DNA from: Acidobacteriota bacterium | Lineage (GTDB): Bacteria > Acidobacteriota > Terriglobia > Acidiferrales > UBA7541 | Direction of reading: 5' to 3' | Length of the DNA stretch: 64,000 nt | NCBI GenBank assembly: GCA_013289585.1 | Contig: JABCZR010000014.1 | Coordinates: forward strand, 1-64,000 | Shown here: piece by piece, positions 26,160 through 34,261 of the stretch | Position numbering within the stretch: position 1 is the first letter of the stretch | Layout of the letters: every line of letters begins with the position of its first letter | Notes under the pieces: model-generated | What the model was told of the DNA's origin: nothing | Seen by the model: only the letters and a program-made list of their open reading frames with translations | The model's database searches: none | Translations under genes and position numbers: made by a program

Positions 26160-27233
26160 CTACCGCTCCTGCGCTGCCGTCCTGGCATCTTCATACAGAG
26201 CTTGCTGGCCAGTATCAATGAAGAGTTTAGCGTTTTCGACAGGCGTATTCTGCAGAATCCCATGTCCCAGATTGAGAATGTGCCCTTGGCCGCCGAGAGC
26301 TCCCGCGGTATCCTGCGTCACTGCTCGAATTTTGTCGTGGGGGCCGAGAAGGACGGCTGGATCTACGTTTCCTTGCAGAGCGATTCTTGGGCCCAACGAT
26401 TTTCGAACTTCTGCCAGATCCACGCGCCAATCTACGCTCAAGACGTTAGCGCCGGAGTGCGCCACGGCGTGCAGGAGATGATGTGAAGCTTTCGTGTAGT
26501 AAATGACAGGCACGCGATTGCCAAGGCCTGAAATCACTTCTTGAACGGCCGGAAGCGCAAAGCGGTTGTAGTCATCGAGATCGAGTTCCCCGCACCAGGT
26601 ATCAAATAATTGGACAGCGGCGGCACCGGCGGCGATCTGCGCCTTGAGATATGGAATCGTTGCTTCCGCAATGCGGTGCAACAGCTCACGAAAAGTCTTT
26701 GGTTCGTGGTAGAGAAAGCTTTTGACATTTGGGAAGCCGTCTTTAGTCTTGCCTTCCACCATGTAGCACGCCAGCGTCCACGGCGCAGCTGCAAAACCCA
26801 GCACGGGGACGTCTGGTCCGACGGATTTCACGATGCGGCGGATAGCTTCGGGGAGGAAACCGGTTTCGGTCTCGGGATCGAAATTTTTCAGCCTGTCCAC
26901 GTCGGCTTTGGAGCGCACGGGATTCGGCAAATTGGGACCGGCATCGCCAAGCTCGAGCTGCAGGCCCATGGCCTCTGCGGGGATAAGGATATCCGAGAAC
27001 ACGATTACAGCATCCACGCCGAGACGGCGAAAGGGTTGAAGGGAGACTTCCACCGCCAGGTCCGGCGTCTTGCAGACCTCAAGGAAGGCGTGGTTCGAAC
27101 GGATTTCGCGATACTCAGGCAGGTAGCGCCCGGCCTGGCGCATCATCCACACCGGCAGACGGGAGGTCCGTTCGCCACGGCAGGCGCTAAGAAACAACTC
27201 TTTTCGATTTATGGAGACCTTCGGTTCGCTCAT
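26160..27233 (-). CDS. hemE: Uroporphyrinogen decarboxylase
   Basis: Encodes 357 residues. The family signatures 'SRLPVWMMRQAGRYLPEYREIR' and 'AVIVFSDILIPAEAMGLQLELGDAGPNL' are present, as is 'GFAAAPWTLACYMVEG'. It removes four carboxyl groups from uroporphyrinogen III. It is the first gene of a minus-strand run hemE-hemN-hemG-sigma-anti-sigma, divergent from the ccsA-hemA operon. Confidence 0.96.
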   Translation of the reverse strand: MSEPKVSINRKELFLSACRGERTSRLPVWMMRQAGRYLPEYREIRSNHAFLEVCKTPDLAVEVSLQPFRRLGVDAVIVFSDILIPAEAMGLQLELGDAGPNLPNPVRSKADVDRLKNFDPETETGFLPEAIRRIVKSVGPDVPVLGFAAAPWTLACYMVEGKTKDGFPNVKSFLYHEPKTFRELLHRIAEATIPYLKAQIAAGAAAVQLFDTWCGELDLDDYNRFALPAVQEVISGLGNRVPVIYYTKASHHLLHAVAHSGANVLSVDWRVDLAEVRKSLGPRIALQGNVDPAVLLGPHDKIRAVTQDTAGALGGQGHILNLGHGILQNTPVENAKLFIDTGQQALYEDARTAAQER

Positions 27234-27273
27234 GTCCCGCCCGAGATAATAACAATAGCAAATCCCGCCCCGC

Positions 27274-27320
27274 CTTGCTGATACAGCGCCTGGGCACGGG
27301 ACTGTGCGTGTACCAGCAAG
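27274..27320. promoter_or_regulatory. Long dyad in the divergent heme promoter region
   Basis: CTTGCTGATACA (27274-27285) pairs with TGTACCAGCAAG (27309-27320), 11 of 12 positions, with an inner GCAC/GTGC pair in the interval. It sits between hemE and the ccsA-hemA operon. It would overlap the -35 region of the TATACT box at 27328-27333. Candidate binding site for a heme- or redox-responsive regulator, or an RNA hairpin. Confidence 0.5.
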
Positions 27321-27327
27321 TGTGGGC

Positions 27328-27333
27328 TATACT
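27328..27333 (+). promoter_or_regulatory. Possible -10 box of the ccsA-hem operon
   Basis: TATACT matches the -10 consensus at 5 of 6 positions and lies 67 bp before the CcsA-like start codon. No good -35 is found 16-18 bp upstream; the dyad at 27274-27320 occupies that place, which would fit activation rather than a strong unaided promoter. Low certainty. Confidence 0.35.
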
Positions 27334-27399
27334 CGGAACAGGTTCACTATGATTTTTGTTGCTACGAAAGGGCAGGATTATGCCTCGCGCTAAGAAACG

Positions 27400-28212
27400 A
27401 TGAATCACCTGGCGCTATTATTGACGGTTCTCGCGTACCTGCTGAGTCTCTGCCTGTATATTCGCTTTTTGAGCACGGGCAGGGAATTGACGGGCAGACT
27501 GGGGACGCTGCTGCTCGGGCTGGGCTTGGTGGCTCATTATTTTGCGCTATTGGAGAGATCGCGCGGCTTACATACGGTTCCGTACCACGATCTCTACGGC
27601 TCGATGTCTCTCTTCGGGTGGCTCTTGGCGGTGACTTATCTAGGGCTCGAACTGTATCACCGGCAGCGGTCTGTGGGTGCTTTCGTACTGCCCTTTATCC
27701 TGGTCTTTTTTCTAGCGGCGCACCTTGCTCCGGCGGATCGCCTTCCGCCCCCAGCCTTGCATGGCGCGGTTTTTGCGTTTCATGTCACGTTGAGCATTCT
27801 TGCCTATGCCGCGTTTGCTCTCTCGTTTGTACTCAGCATTATTTTTTTGGGTGAGGAGCGTCTGCTGCGCCGCCACGAACTGGGGAATATGGTTTGGAGG
27901 TTGCCGCCGCTCGAGTTACTGGAGCGGATGAGCCGGTCGAGCGTGCTGGTGGGATTGGTAGCGATTACGATCGGGACAGCTTTAGGTTTCGTCTCGGTGG
28001 ACCGGCTCACGGGCCAATACTGGTTCTACGATCCGAAATATATCGTCACTCTGTTGGTGCTGCTGCTTTACGTCCTTTATTTCGGATTGGCGCGTACGGC
28101 GGCTTGGCGAGGCTCGCGGGCTTCGAAGCTGTGCGTTTTCAATTTTGCCGTAGTCGTTTTGAGTTTCACGGTCGTGAATTTGTACTTGTCGCATAGTCAC
28201 CGCTACTTTTAG
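27400..28212 (+). CDS. CcsA/HemX-like cytochrome assembly membrane protein
   Basis: Encodes 270 residues with about eight membrane helices. The conserved patterns 'LHTVPYHDLYGSMSLFGWLLAVTYLGLEL', 'HVTLSILAYAAFALSFVLSIIFLGEER' and 'DPKYIVTLLVLLLYVLYFGLARTAAWRG' fit the CcsA/HemX group. The tryptophan-rich WWD heme-binding motif of true CcsA is not evident, so HemX, an accessory protein that affects HemA levels, is a fair alternative. It starts the plus-strand heme operon, 18 bp before hemA. Confidence 0.85.
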   Translation: MNHLALLLTVLAYLLSLCLYIRFLSTGRELTGRLGTLLLGLGLVAHYFALLERSRGLHTVPYHDLYGSMSLFGWLLAVTYLGLELYHRQRSVGAFVLPFILVFFLAAHLAPADRLPPPALHGAVFAFHVTLSILAYAAFALSFVLSIIFLGEERLLRRHELGNMVWRLPPLELLERMSRSSVLVGLVAITIGTALGFVSVDRLTGQYWFYDPKYIVTLLVLLLYVLYFGLARTAAWRGSRASKLCVFNFAVVVLSFTVVNLYLSHSHRYF

Positions 28213-28230
28213 GAGCGATAGCACCGCCGC

Positions 28231-29508
28231 ATGGAAATCGTTCTCGTCGGTTTGAACCACCGGACGGCACCTGTGGAGGTGCGGGAGAGGGTGTCTTTTA
28301 CCGCGGAGCAGGCGCGGCGAGCGGCGAATGAGCTGCGGTCGCGCGGGATTCTGGAAGAGACCCTGGTGCTCTCGACCTGCAACCGCAGCGAAGTTTATGG
28401 CGTTCCGCCGGAATCTTCTCACGAGTGCGCACCTGGGCTGTCCTCCTTCTTAAGTGAGTTCCATGAAGTGCGCCCGGATGTCCTCGGCGTATCGCTTTAT
28501 CACCATTACGATCGGGAAGCGGTGCGGCATCTGTTCCGCGTCTCGGCAGGCCTGGATTCCATGCTGCTGGGCGAAGCTGAGATTTTGGGCCAGGTAAGGG
28601 AAGCGTACCGTTTCGCACACGAGCTTGGCGCGACGGGGCCCGTGTTGAACCGGCTCTTTCAGGGCGCGCTGGAAGTGGGGAAGCGTGTGCGCTCGGAAAC
28701 AGATTTGGGAACGCGGCCGATGTCGGTCGCATCCGCGGGAGTGAAGCTGGCAGAGCGTATTTTCGGCAAGCTGCAGGAACGCACCGCGCTGGTCCTCGGA
28801 GCCGGCGCGATCAGCGAGCAAGTAGTTTCGCAGCTCCATGATCGCGGCATCGCGAACCTGCTGGTGATGAATCGGTCGCGGGAGCGCGCGGGCGAACTTG
28901 CACGGCAGTTCAGTGGGAAAGTCGTCGGCTGGGGGGAATGGGATGCCGCGCTGCAAACACCGGACGTGGTTGTGTCGTCGGTGGCGGCGGAAGAGCCCGT
29001 TCTGCGCCGCGAAATGGTCGAACGGGCAATGTCGGCGCGGGAGAATCGCGCACTCTTTCTGATGGATCTGGGAATGCCGCGAAATATCGATGCCGGAGTC
29101 GCGAAGCTTTACAACGTTTATGTGTACAACATGGATGACCTCAGCGACATCGTCCAGCAAAACCGGCAGGCGCGCGAAAACGAAATTCCGCGGGCGGAGA
29201 ATATTGTGGACGAGCACGTCGGAAAATTTCTCTCGTGGCAGGCGAGCGTCGAGCTGGTAAGCCTGGTTGATGAACTGCGCGCAAAGCTGCGCGAAGAAAG
29301 ATCGGGATTCATCCGGGCGCGCATGGAGTCCATGAAGCACTTGAACGAGGCGGACCAAGCGCGCATGGAAGTCCTTATGGACGAATTGCTGGAAAAGCTG
29401 CTCCTGGAGCCGGCACAGCGGCTGCGCGGCGAGAAAGAGCTGCGTCGGAAGATTCAGAATGTCGAAGCCTTGCGCGACCTGTTTCTTTCGAACCGGGAGA
29501 AGCCGTGA
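28231..29508 (+). CDS. hemA: Glutamyl-tRNA reductase
   Basis: Encodes 425 residues. 'GLNHRTAPVEVRERVSF' and 'LVLSTCNRSEVYG' (nucleophile Cys50) mark the catalytic domain; 'ALVLGAGAISEQVVSQLHDRG' is the NADPH site; the C-terminal helical dimerisation domain is complete. It reduces glutamyl-tRNA to glutamate-1-semialdehyde, the first committed step of the C5 pathway. It overlaps hemC by 4 bp (GTGA). Confidence 0.97.
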   Translation: MEIVLVGLNHRTAPVEVRERVSFTAEQARRAANELRSRGILEETLVLSTCNRSEVYGVPPESSHECAPGLSSFLSEFHEVRPDVLGVSLYHHYDREAVRHLFRVSAGLDSMLLGEAEILGQVREAYRFAHELGATGPVLNRLFQGALEVGKRVRSETDLGTRPMSVASAGVKLAERIFGKLQERTALVLGAGAISEQVVSQLHDRGIANLLVMNRSRERAGELARQFSGKVVGWGEWDAALQTPDVVVSSVAAEEPVLRREMVERAMSARENRALFLMDLGMPRNIDAGVAKLYNVYVYNMDDLSDIVQQNRQARENEIPRAENIVDEHVGKFLSWQASVELVSLVDELRAKLREERSGFIRARMESMKHLNEADQARMEVLMDELLEKLLLEPAQRLRGEKELRRKIQNVEALRDLFLSNREKP

Positions 29509-30422
29509 GAATTCTGCGCATCGGCACGCGTGGCAGCATGCTTGCCAAATGGCAGGCGGAATTTATTCGCAAACGGCTGTTTGCGGCGGCGGGCGTGGAA
29601 GCTGAGATTGTCATCATCAAGACCGCAGGCGACAAACTGCAGCATATTCCGCTGACGCAAATCGGCGGGAAAGGGGTTTTTATCAAGGAGCTGGAAGAGG
29701 CTCTGCTGGAGGAAACGATCGATCTTGCCGTGCACAGCGTAAAAGACGTTCCGACGGACGTTCCTTCGCGGCTGATGTTTCCCGCGGTTTGCCGGCGCGA
29801 TGACGTGAGGGATTGCCTGGTGGGATCGACGCTGGCGAATCTGCGGAAAGGGGCGCGCGTCGGAACGGGCAGCTTGCGGCGGCAAGCGCAGCTGTTGCAC
29901 CTGCGGCCGGACCTTGATATTCGTGATCTGCGTGGAAACGTGGATACGAGATTGCGAAAAGTCGAAAGCGGGGAATACGAGGCTATCGTTTTGTCCAAGG
30001 CGGGACTGGACCGTCTCGGCCTGAGCCAGCGCATTTCGGAGATACTTTCCCCGGAGATTTGCTTGCCGGCAGTGGGACAGGGTGCGATCGCCGTGGAATG
30101 CAGGTTGAAAGATGCCGAGGCTGGGGACATTTTGGCTCATCTGGATGACGCGGAGTCGCGGACTGCGATCATTGCGGAGCGCGCGCTGCTGTCCGCGTTG
30201 CAAGGTGGGTGCCAGGTGCCGTTGGGAGCGTGGGCGCGCATCGAGCGCGGCGAACTGTTGCTGGAGGCGTGCGTTTGCTCCGTTGATGGCGTGCAGTACG
30301 TGAAGCAGCGAACGACTGCTCCGCCGGATCAGGCCGCGCAACTGGGCGAATATATGGCGCGGCTGCTGGCCGAAGCGGGGGCACAGTCCATCCTGGAAGA
30401 AGTAAGCAGGCAGCGTGGCTGA
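29505..30422 (+). CDS. hemC: Hydroxymethylbilane synthase (porphobilinogen deaminase)
   Basis: Encodes 305 residues starting GTG within the hemA stop codon. 'LRIGTRGSMLAKWQAEFI', 'IDLAVHSVKDVPTDVP' and the dipyrromethane-attachment Cys236 in 'QGGCQVPLGAWA' are all present. It joins four porphobilinogen units into a linear tetrapyrrole. It overlaps hemD by 8 bp. Confidence 0.97.
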   Translation: MRILRIGTRGSMLAKWQAEFIRKRLFAAAGVEAEIVIIKTAGDKLQHIPLTQIGGKGVFIKELEEALLEETIDLAVHSVKDVPTDVPSRLMFPAVCRRDDVRDCLVGSTLANLRKGARVGTGSLRRQAQLLHLRPDLDIRDLRGNVDTRLRKVESGEYEAIVLSKAGLDRLGLSQRISEILSPEICLPAVGQGAIAVECRLKDAEAGDILAHLDDAESRTAIIAERALLSALQGGCQVPLGAWARIERGELLLEACVCSVDGVQYVKQRTTAPPDQAAQLGEYMARLLAEAGAQSILEEVSRQRG

Positions 30423-31242
30423 AACTCTAATATCAGCGCTGAAAGGCAAGCGGATCGTCATCACGCGTGCCGCGGCACAAAGTGAAGCCCTTGCTGTGCA
30501 GCTTTCGGCACACGGGGCGATTCCGTCATTGCTTCCGCTGGTTGCCTTCGCCGAACCGGAGGATTTCGCGCCGCTCGATAAAGCGATTAGGCAGGTCGAG
30601 CATTTTGATTGGGTGATTTTTACAAGCGGGCAAGCTGTGAGGGCGGTTGTGGGACGCAGCAAACAGCTCGATGCGGCTCTAGAGCGACGCGGGAGCAAGT
30701 TGCAGATCGCGACAGTTGGTCCCGCCAGTGCTGAAGCGGTGCGCCAGGCGGGACTGCCGGTGGAGTACGTGTCAAACATTCACAATGGAGTTGCCTTGAC
30801 GCAGGAGCTTGGAGAACGGCTGCATGGGCGGACGGTGCTCCTCCCGAGGAGCGATCGTGCAAATCCGGATTTGCCGGCCGCACTGAAGGCTCACGGAGCG
30901 CTCCTTACAGAAGTGGTTGCCTACCGGACGTTGCAGCCGAGTGACGTTGACAAACTGAATTTGGGCCGAATTTCCGCGGGGGAGGCGGATGCGATTCTTT
31001 TCTTCAGTCCTTCGGCTGTCCAACATTACGCCGAATTAGCTTCCGGCGAGCAATTGCGACAATTGCACGATCGCGTGGTGATTATCGCGGTGGGACCGGT
31101 GACGGCCAGCGCTTTGCGCGAAGCAGGCGTCGAACGCATGGTTGTGGCGGCGGACACGACAGTGGCGTCAGTTATTCAAGTATTAGAACAACATTTTGCG
31201 AGCACGACCAGGCAGTCAGCAGCAGGAGTGAAACGAGGATGA
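30415..31242 (+). CDS. hemD: Uroporphyrinogen III synthase
   Basis: Encodes 275 residues starting GTG at 30415. HemD proteins vary greatly in sequence, but '[34 protein letters not shown]', '[10 protein letters not shown]', '[31 protein letters not shown]' and '[15 protein letters not shown]' give the usual two-lobed pattern. It closes the ring with inversion of the D ring. Its stop overlaps the hemB start (ATGA). Confidence 0.93.
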   Translation: MAETLISALKGKRIVITRAAAQSEALAVQLSAHGAIPSLLPLVAFAEPEDFAPLDKAIRQVEHFDWVIFTSGQAVRAVVGRSKQLDAALERRGSKLQIATVGPASAEAVRQAGLPVEYVSNIHNGVALTQELGERLHGRTVLLPRSDRANPDLPAALKAHGALLTEVVAYRTLQPSDVDKLNLGRISAGEADAILFFSPSAVQHYAELASGEQLRQLHDRVVIIAVGPVTASALREAGVERMVVAADTTVASVIQVLEQHFASTTRQSAAGVKRG

Positions 31243-32213
31243 GTTTCCCCACACATCGTCCGCGGCGCTTACGGCGCAGCGAGGCGCTGCGCGACCTCGT
31301 TCGAGAGACGCGCCTGACAGCAGCAGGGCTTATTTATCCAATGTTTGTGTGCCCGGGAACGAATGTGCGGCAGGAAGTTAGCTCCATGCCCGGGATTCAC
31401 CAGCAGTCGGTGGACCAAATTGTTGAAGAGGCGCGCGAAGTGGAATCCCTGGGGATTCCGGGGATCATCCTGTTCGGGTTGCCGGAATCGAAAGATCCGC
31501 GCGGGGCGAGTTCGATTAGCGCGCAGGGTGTGGTGCAGCGAGCCATTGAGGCGATTCGAAAAGCAAAACTGAAATTGCTCGTCATTACGGATGTGTGCCT
31601 CTGCGAGTACACGGACCACGGACACTGCGGCGTTATCGAAAATGGGGAAGTGGCCAACGACGCTACCCTTTCCGTTTTGGCGCAGCAGGCGCTTTCTCAC
31701 GCGCGCGCCGGTGCGGACATTGTCGCGCCTTCCGACATGATGGATGGGCGCGTCGGGGCGATCCGCGAAGTGCTGGACGAACACAAATTCGAAAACATTG
31801 CGATTCTCTCTTACGCTGCGAAGTATTCTTCTGGATTCTATGGGCCTTTCCGGGAAGCAGCCCAGTCCACTCCACAGTTTGGTGACCGCCGCAGTTACCA
31901 GATGGATCCCGCGAATGCCCGTGAGGCTTTGAAGGAAGTGGAGTTGGATCTGGAAGAAGGTGCGGACATGGTCCTGGTCAAGCCGGCGATGCCTTACCTG
32001 GATATTATTCGCCGCGTGCGCGATGCGTTTGAAGTTCCTGTCGGCGCTTATAATGTTAGCGGCGAATATGCGATGGTGAAGGCTGCGGCGCAAAACGGAT
32101 GGTTGGATGAGAAGCGCGTCGTCCTGGAAATTCTGACGGGCATTCAGCGCGCCGGCGCTGACATTATTCTGACGTACCACGCCAAAGATGCCGCACGGTG
32201 GCTGAAGCCGTGA
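31239..32213 (+). CDS. hemB: Delta-aminolevulinic acid dehydratase (porphobilinogen synthase)
   Basis: Encodes 324 residues. '[15 protein letters not shown]' carries Cys120, Cys122 and Cys130, the zinc-type active site rather than the Asp-rich magnesium type. '[17 protein letters not shown]' and '[14 protein letters not shown]' contain the two catalytic lysines. It condenses two aminolevulinate molecules into porphobilinogen. Coupled to hemD by a 4-bp overlap. Confidence 0.97.
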   Translation: MSFPTHRPRRLRRSEALRDLVRETRLTAAGLIYPMFVCPGTNVRQEVSSMPGIHQQSVDQIVEEAREVESLGIPGIILFGLPESKDPRGASSISAQGVVQRAIEAIRKAKLKLLVITDVCLCEYTDHGHCGVIENGEVANDATLSVLAQQALSHARAGADIVAPSDMMDGRVGAIREVLDEHKFENIAILSYAAKYSSGFYGPFREAAQSTPQFGDRRSYQMDPANAREALKEVELDLEEGADMVLVKPAMPYLDIIRRVRDAFEVPVGAYNVSGEYAMVKAAAQNGWLDEKRVVLEILTGIQRAGADIILTYHAKDAARWLKP

Positions 32214-32232
32214 TTCCTCGAACGAGAAAAGC

Positions 32233-33561
32233 ATGAGCGCAACGGAGCCCCGGCTGAAACGCGAGCGCAAGCGTTCGCGCGAGATTTTTGACCGCGCGGA
32301 AAAAGTGCTGGTCGGCGGGGTGAATAGCCCCGTGAGGGCTTTCGGCTCAGTGGGCGGCGAGCCGTTGATCATTGAACGCGGCAGCGGGGCACACCTTTAC
32401 GACGCGGACGGTAATGAGCTGCTGGACTACGTGTGCTCTTGGGGAGCGATGATCTTGGGACACGCGAACCATGCGATCAGTGCGGCGATTGCAGACCAGG
32501 CTCATCGTGGCACGAGTTTCGGTGTGACCACAGAGCTGGAGGTGGAACTCGCGACGCTGATCACCCGCGCAATTCCGTTTATCGAAAAGATTCGCTTCGT
32601 TTCCAGCGGAACGGAAGCAACCATGAGCGCTGTGCGGCTCGCTCGCGGGGTTACAAAGCGCGATTTTATTGTGAAGTTTGAGGGCTGCTACCACGGGCAC
32701 GCCGACAGCTTTCTCTCGCAAGCCGGTTCGGGCCTGGCGACACTAGGGATCGCGGAGTGTCCGGGCGTGCCCCAGGCGCTCGCGGCGCTGACGCTCAACG
32801 TGCCATACAACGATCTGCAGGCCGTCGAGCGCGCTTTTGCACAACACAAGGGTCAGATTGCCGCGGTGATTGTCGAGCCTATCGCCGCGAACATGGGAGT
32901 TGTTCCGCCAGCGACGGGGTTCTTGAGCGGCTTGCGCGAGATCACACGGCGAAATGGCGCCCTGCTGATCGTGGACGAGGTGATTACCGGCTTTCGGCTG
33001 CGCAACGGTTCCGTTCAGGACTTGCTGGGGATTGAGGCGGACCTTACGACGCTGGGAAAAATCATCGGTGGCGGAGTTCCAGTTGCGGCCTACGGGGGCC
33101 GGTCGGAGTTCATGAATCATGTCGCGCCGCTCGGTCCCGTCTATCAAGCAGGGACTCTGGCGGGCAACCCGTTGGCCATGCGAGCGGGTATTGCGGCGCT
33201 TAAGCAACTGACTAGACCAGACCTGTATGACGAGATGGTGCAATTGGCGCGGCGGCTGGTGTTCGGCCTTCGTGCTGAATTACAAGATGCCGGCATCGAC
33301 GCGCAGATCAACGCCATTGGCTCGCTCTCGACGATATTTTTCACGCCGGAACCGGTGAGGAATTACACGGATGCGAAGCGCTCAGACACGAAGCGTTATG
33401 CAAGATTCTTCCGGGAAATGCTCGACCGGGGAATATTTCTGGCGCCGTCGCAATTCGAAGCAACCTTTGTCTCCGCGGTCCACTCTGCGGCCGACGTGGA
33501 CCGCACGCTGGCAGCTGCGCGCGTGTCACTGCAGGCAATCGCTTCCGATTCTGGAGTTTGA
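32233..33561 (+). CDS. hemL: Glutamate-1-semialdehyde 2,1-aminomutase
   Basis: Encodes 442 residues. 'GVNSPVRAFGSVGGEPLIIERGSGAHLYDADG', 'RFVSSGTEATMSAVRLARG', 'KFEGCYHGHADSFL' and the PLP-binding Lys276 in 'TLGKIIGGGVPVAAYGG' are diagnostic. It moves the amino group to give 5-aminolevulinate. It is the last recognisable pathway gene of the plus-strand operon. The first 15 residues are unusually basic (KRERKRSR). Confidence 0.97.
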   Translation: MSATEPRLKRERKRSREIFDRAEKVLVGGVNSPVRAFGSVGGEPLIIERGSGAHLYDADGNELLDYVCSWGAMILGHANHAISAAIADQAHRGTSFGVTTELEVELATLITRAIPFIEKIRFVSSGTEATMSAVRLARGVTKRDFIVKFEGCYHGHADSFLSQAGSGLATLGIAECPGVPQALAALTLNVPYNDLQAVERAFAQHKGQIAAVIVEPIAANMGVVPPATGFLSGLREITRRNGALLIVDEVITGFRLRNGSVQDLLGIEADLTTLGKIIGGGVPVAAYGGRSEFMNHVAPLGPVYQAGTLAGNPLAMRAGIAALKQLTRPDLYDEMVQLARRLVFGLRAELQDAGIDAQINAIGSLSTIFFTPEPVRNYTDAKRSDTKRYARFFREMLDRGIFLAPSQFEATFVSAVHSAADVDRTLAAARVSLQAIASDSGV

Positions 33562-33584
33562 TCGCAAAGAGGAAGGAACGTGCA

Positions 33585-34124
33585 ATGGGTGAAGGCATAG
33601 AACTTCCCGAAGTTCATGACGAACGGGGCGAGAACCCGTTGGTGCTTCCGGTCTCGATTACGATCTCGATCATGGCGGTTCTCGTGGCTGCGGCGACGCT
33701 GCTGGGTCATAGGGCTCACACGGAAGAGCTGCTCCGCCAAAGTCAGGCGGCTGACAAATGGTCACAATATCAAGCCAAGAGCGTGCGGCTGCACGAGGCC
33801 CAAGGGTTTTCTGATGTAGTGAATGCCGTTGCTTCTCTGGATAAGGAAAAAGGGGCGGCGATTCGCGAGAAGTACGTGAAAGAAGTCGAGCACTACCAGA
33901 GCGACAAGGAAGATATCAGCGAAGAGGCCAAGGATCTGGAAGCGGAGCGCGACCTGGCTGGGCGAAAGGCGGACCGTTTTGATGGCGGTGAAGCCTTGCT
34001 GGAAATCGGCCTGGTAATCTGTTCCATCACGCTTCTCACCAGGCGCAAGATGTTCTGGTTCGGCGGCATGCTCATCGGAGCCGTAGGCGTCACGGTAGCA
34101 CTCACCGGTTTTCTTCTGCAATAG
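33585..34124 (+). CDS. DUF4337-like membrane protein
   Basis: Encodes 179 residues from the ATG at 33585, which follows GGAAGGAA; the upstream ATG at 33558 overlaps hemL and is less likely. One helix at about 24-42 (ISIMAVLVAAATLLGHRAH), a charged coiled-coil middle (EKYVKEVEHYQSDKEDISEEAKDLEAERD), and two helices at about 138-178 fit the DUF4337 layout. Function unknown. It lies 24 bp after hemL and is probably read with the heme operon. Confidence 0.8.
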   Translation: MGEGIELPEVHDERGENPLVLPVSITISIMAVLVAAATLLGHRAHTEELLRQSQAADKWSQYQAKSVRLHEAQGFSDVVNAVASLDKEKGAAIREKYVKEVEHYQSDKEDISEEAKDLEAERDLAGRKADRFDGGEALLEIGLVICSITLLTRRKMFWFGGMLIGAVGVTVALTGFLLQ

Positions 34125-34261
34125 AAGAATCACGCGCCGACGGCTAAAACCGCGCTCCATGGACCCCAATACCGTCATTAGCCAAGCGAAGGCACCTGCC
34201 AAGATGGGCACCCCTGTCCATTGGGACAGTCATTGTTTCGCATCACAAGGCAACACTTCTG

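Noticed and set aside
29454-30779. 441-codon frame on the minus strand
   Set aside because: Antisense to hemC and hemD, which have clear conserved motifs.
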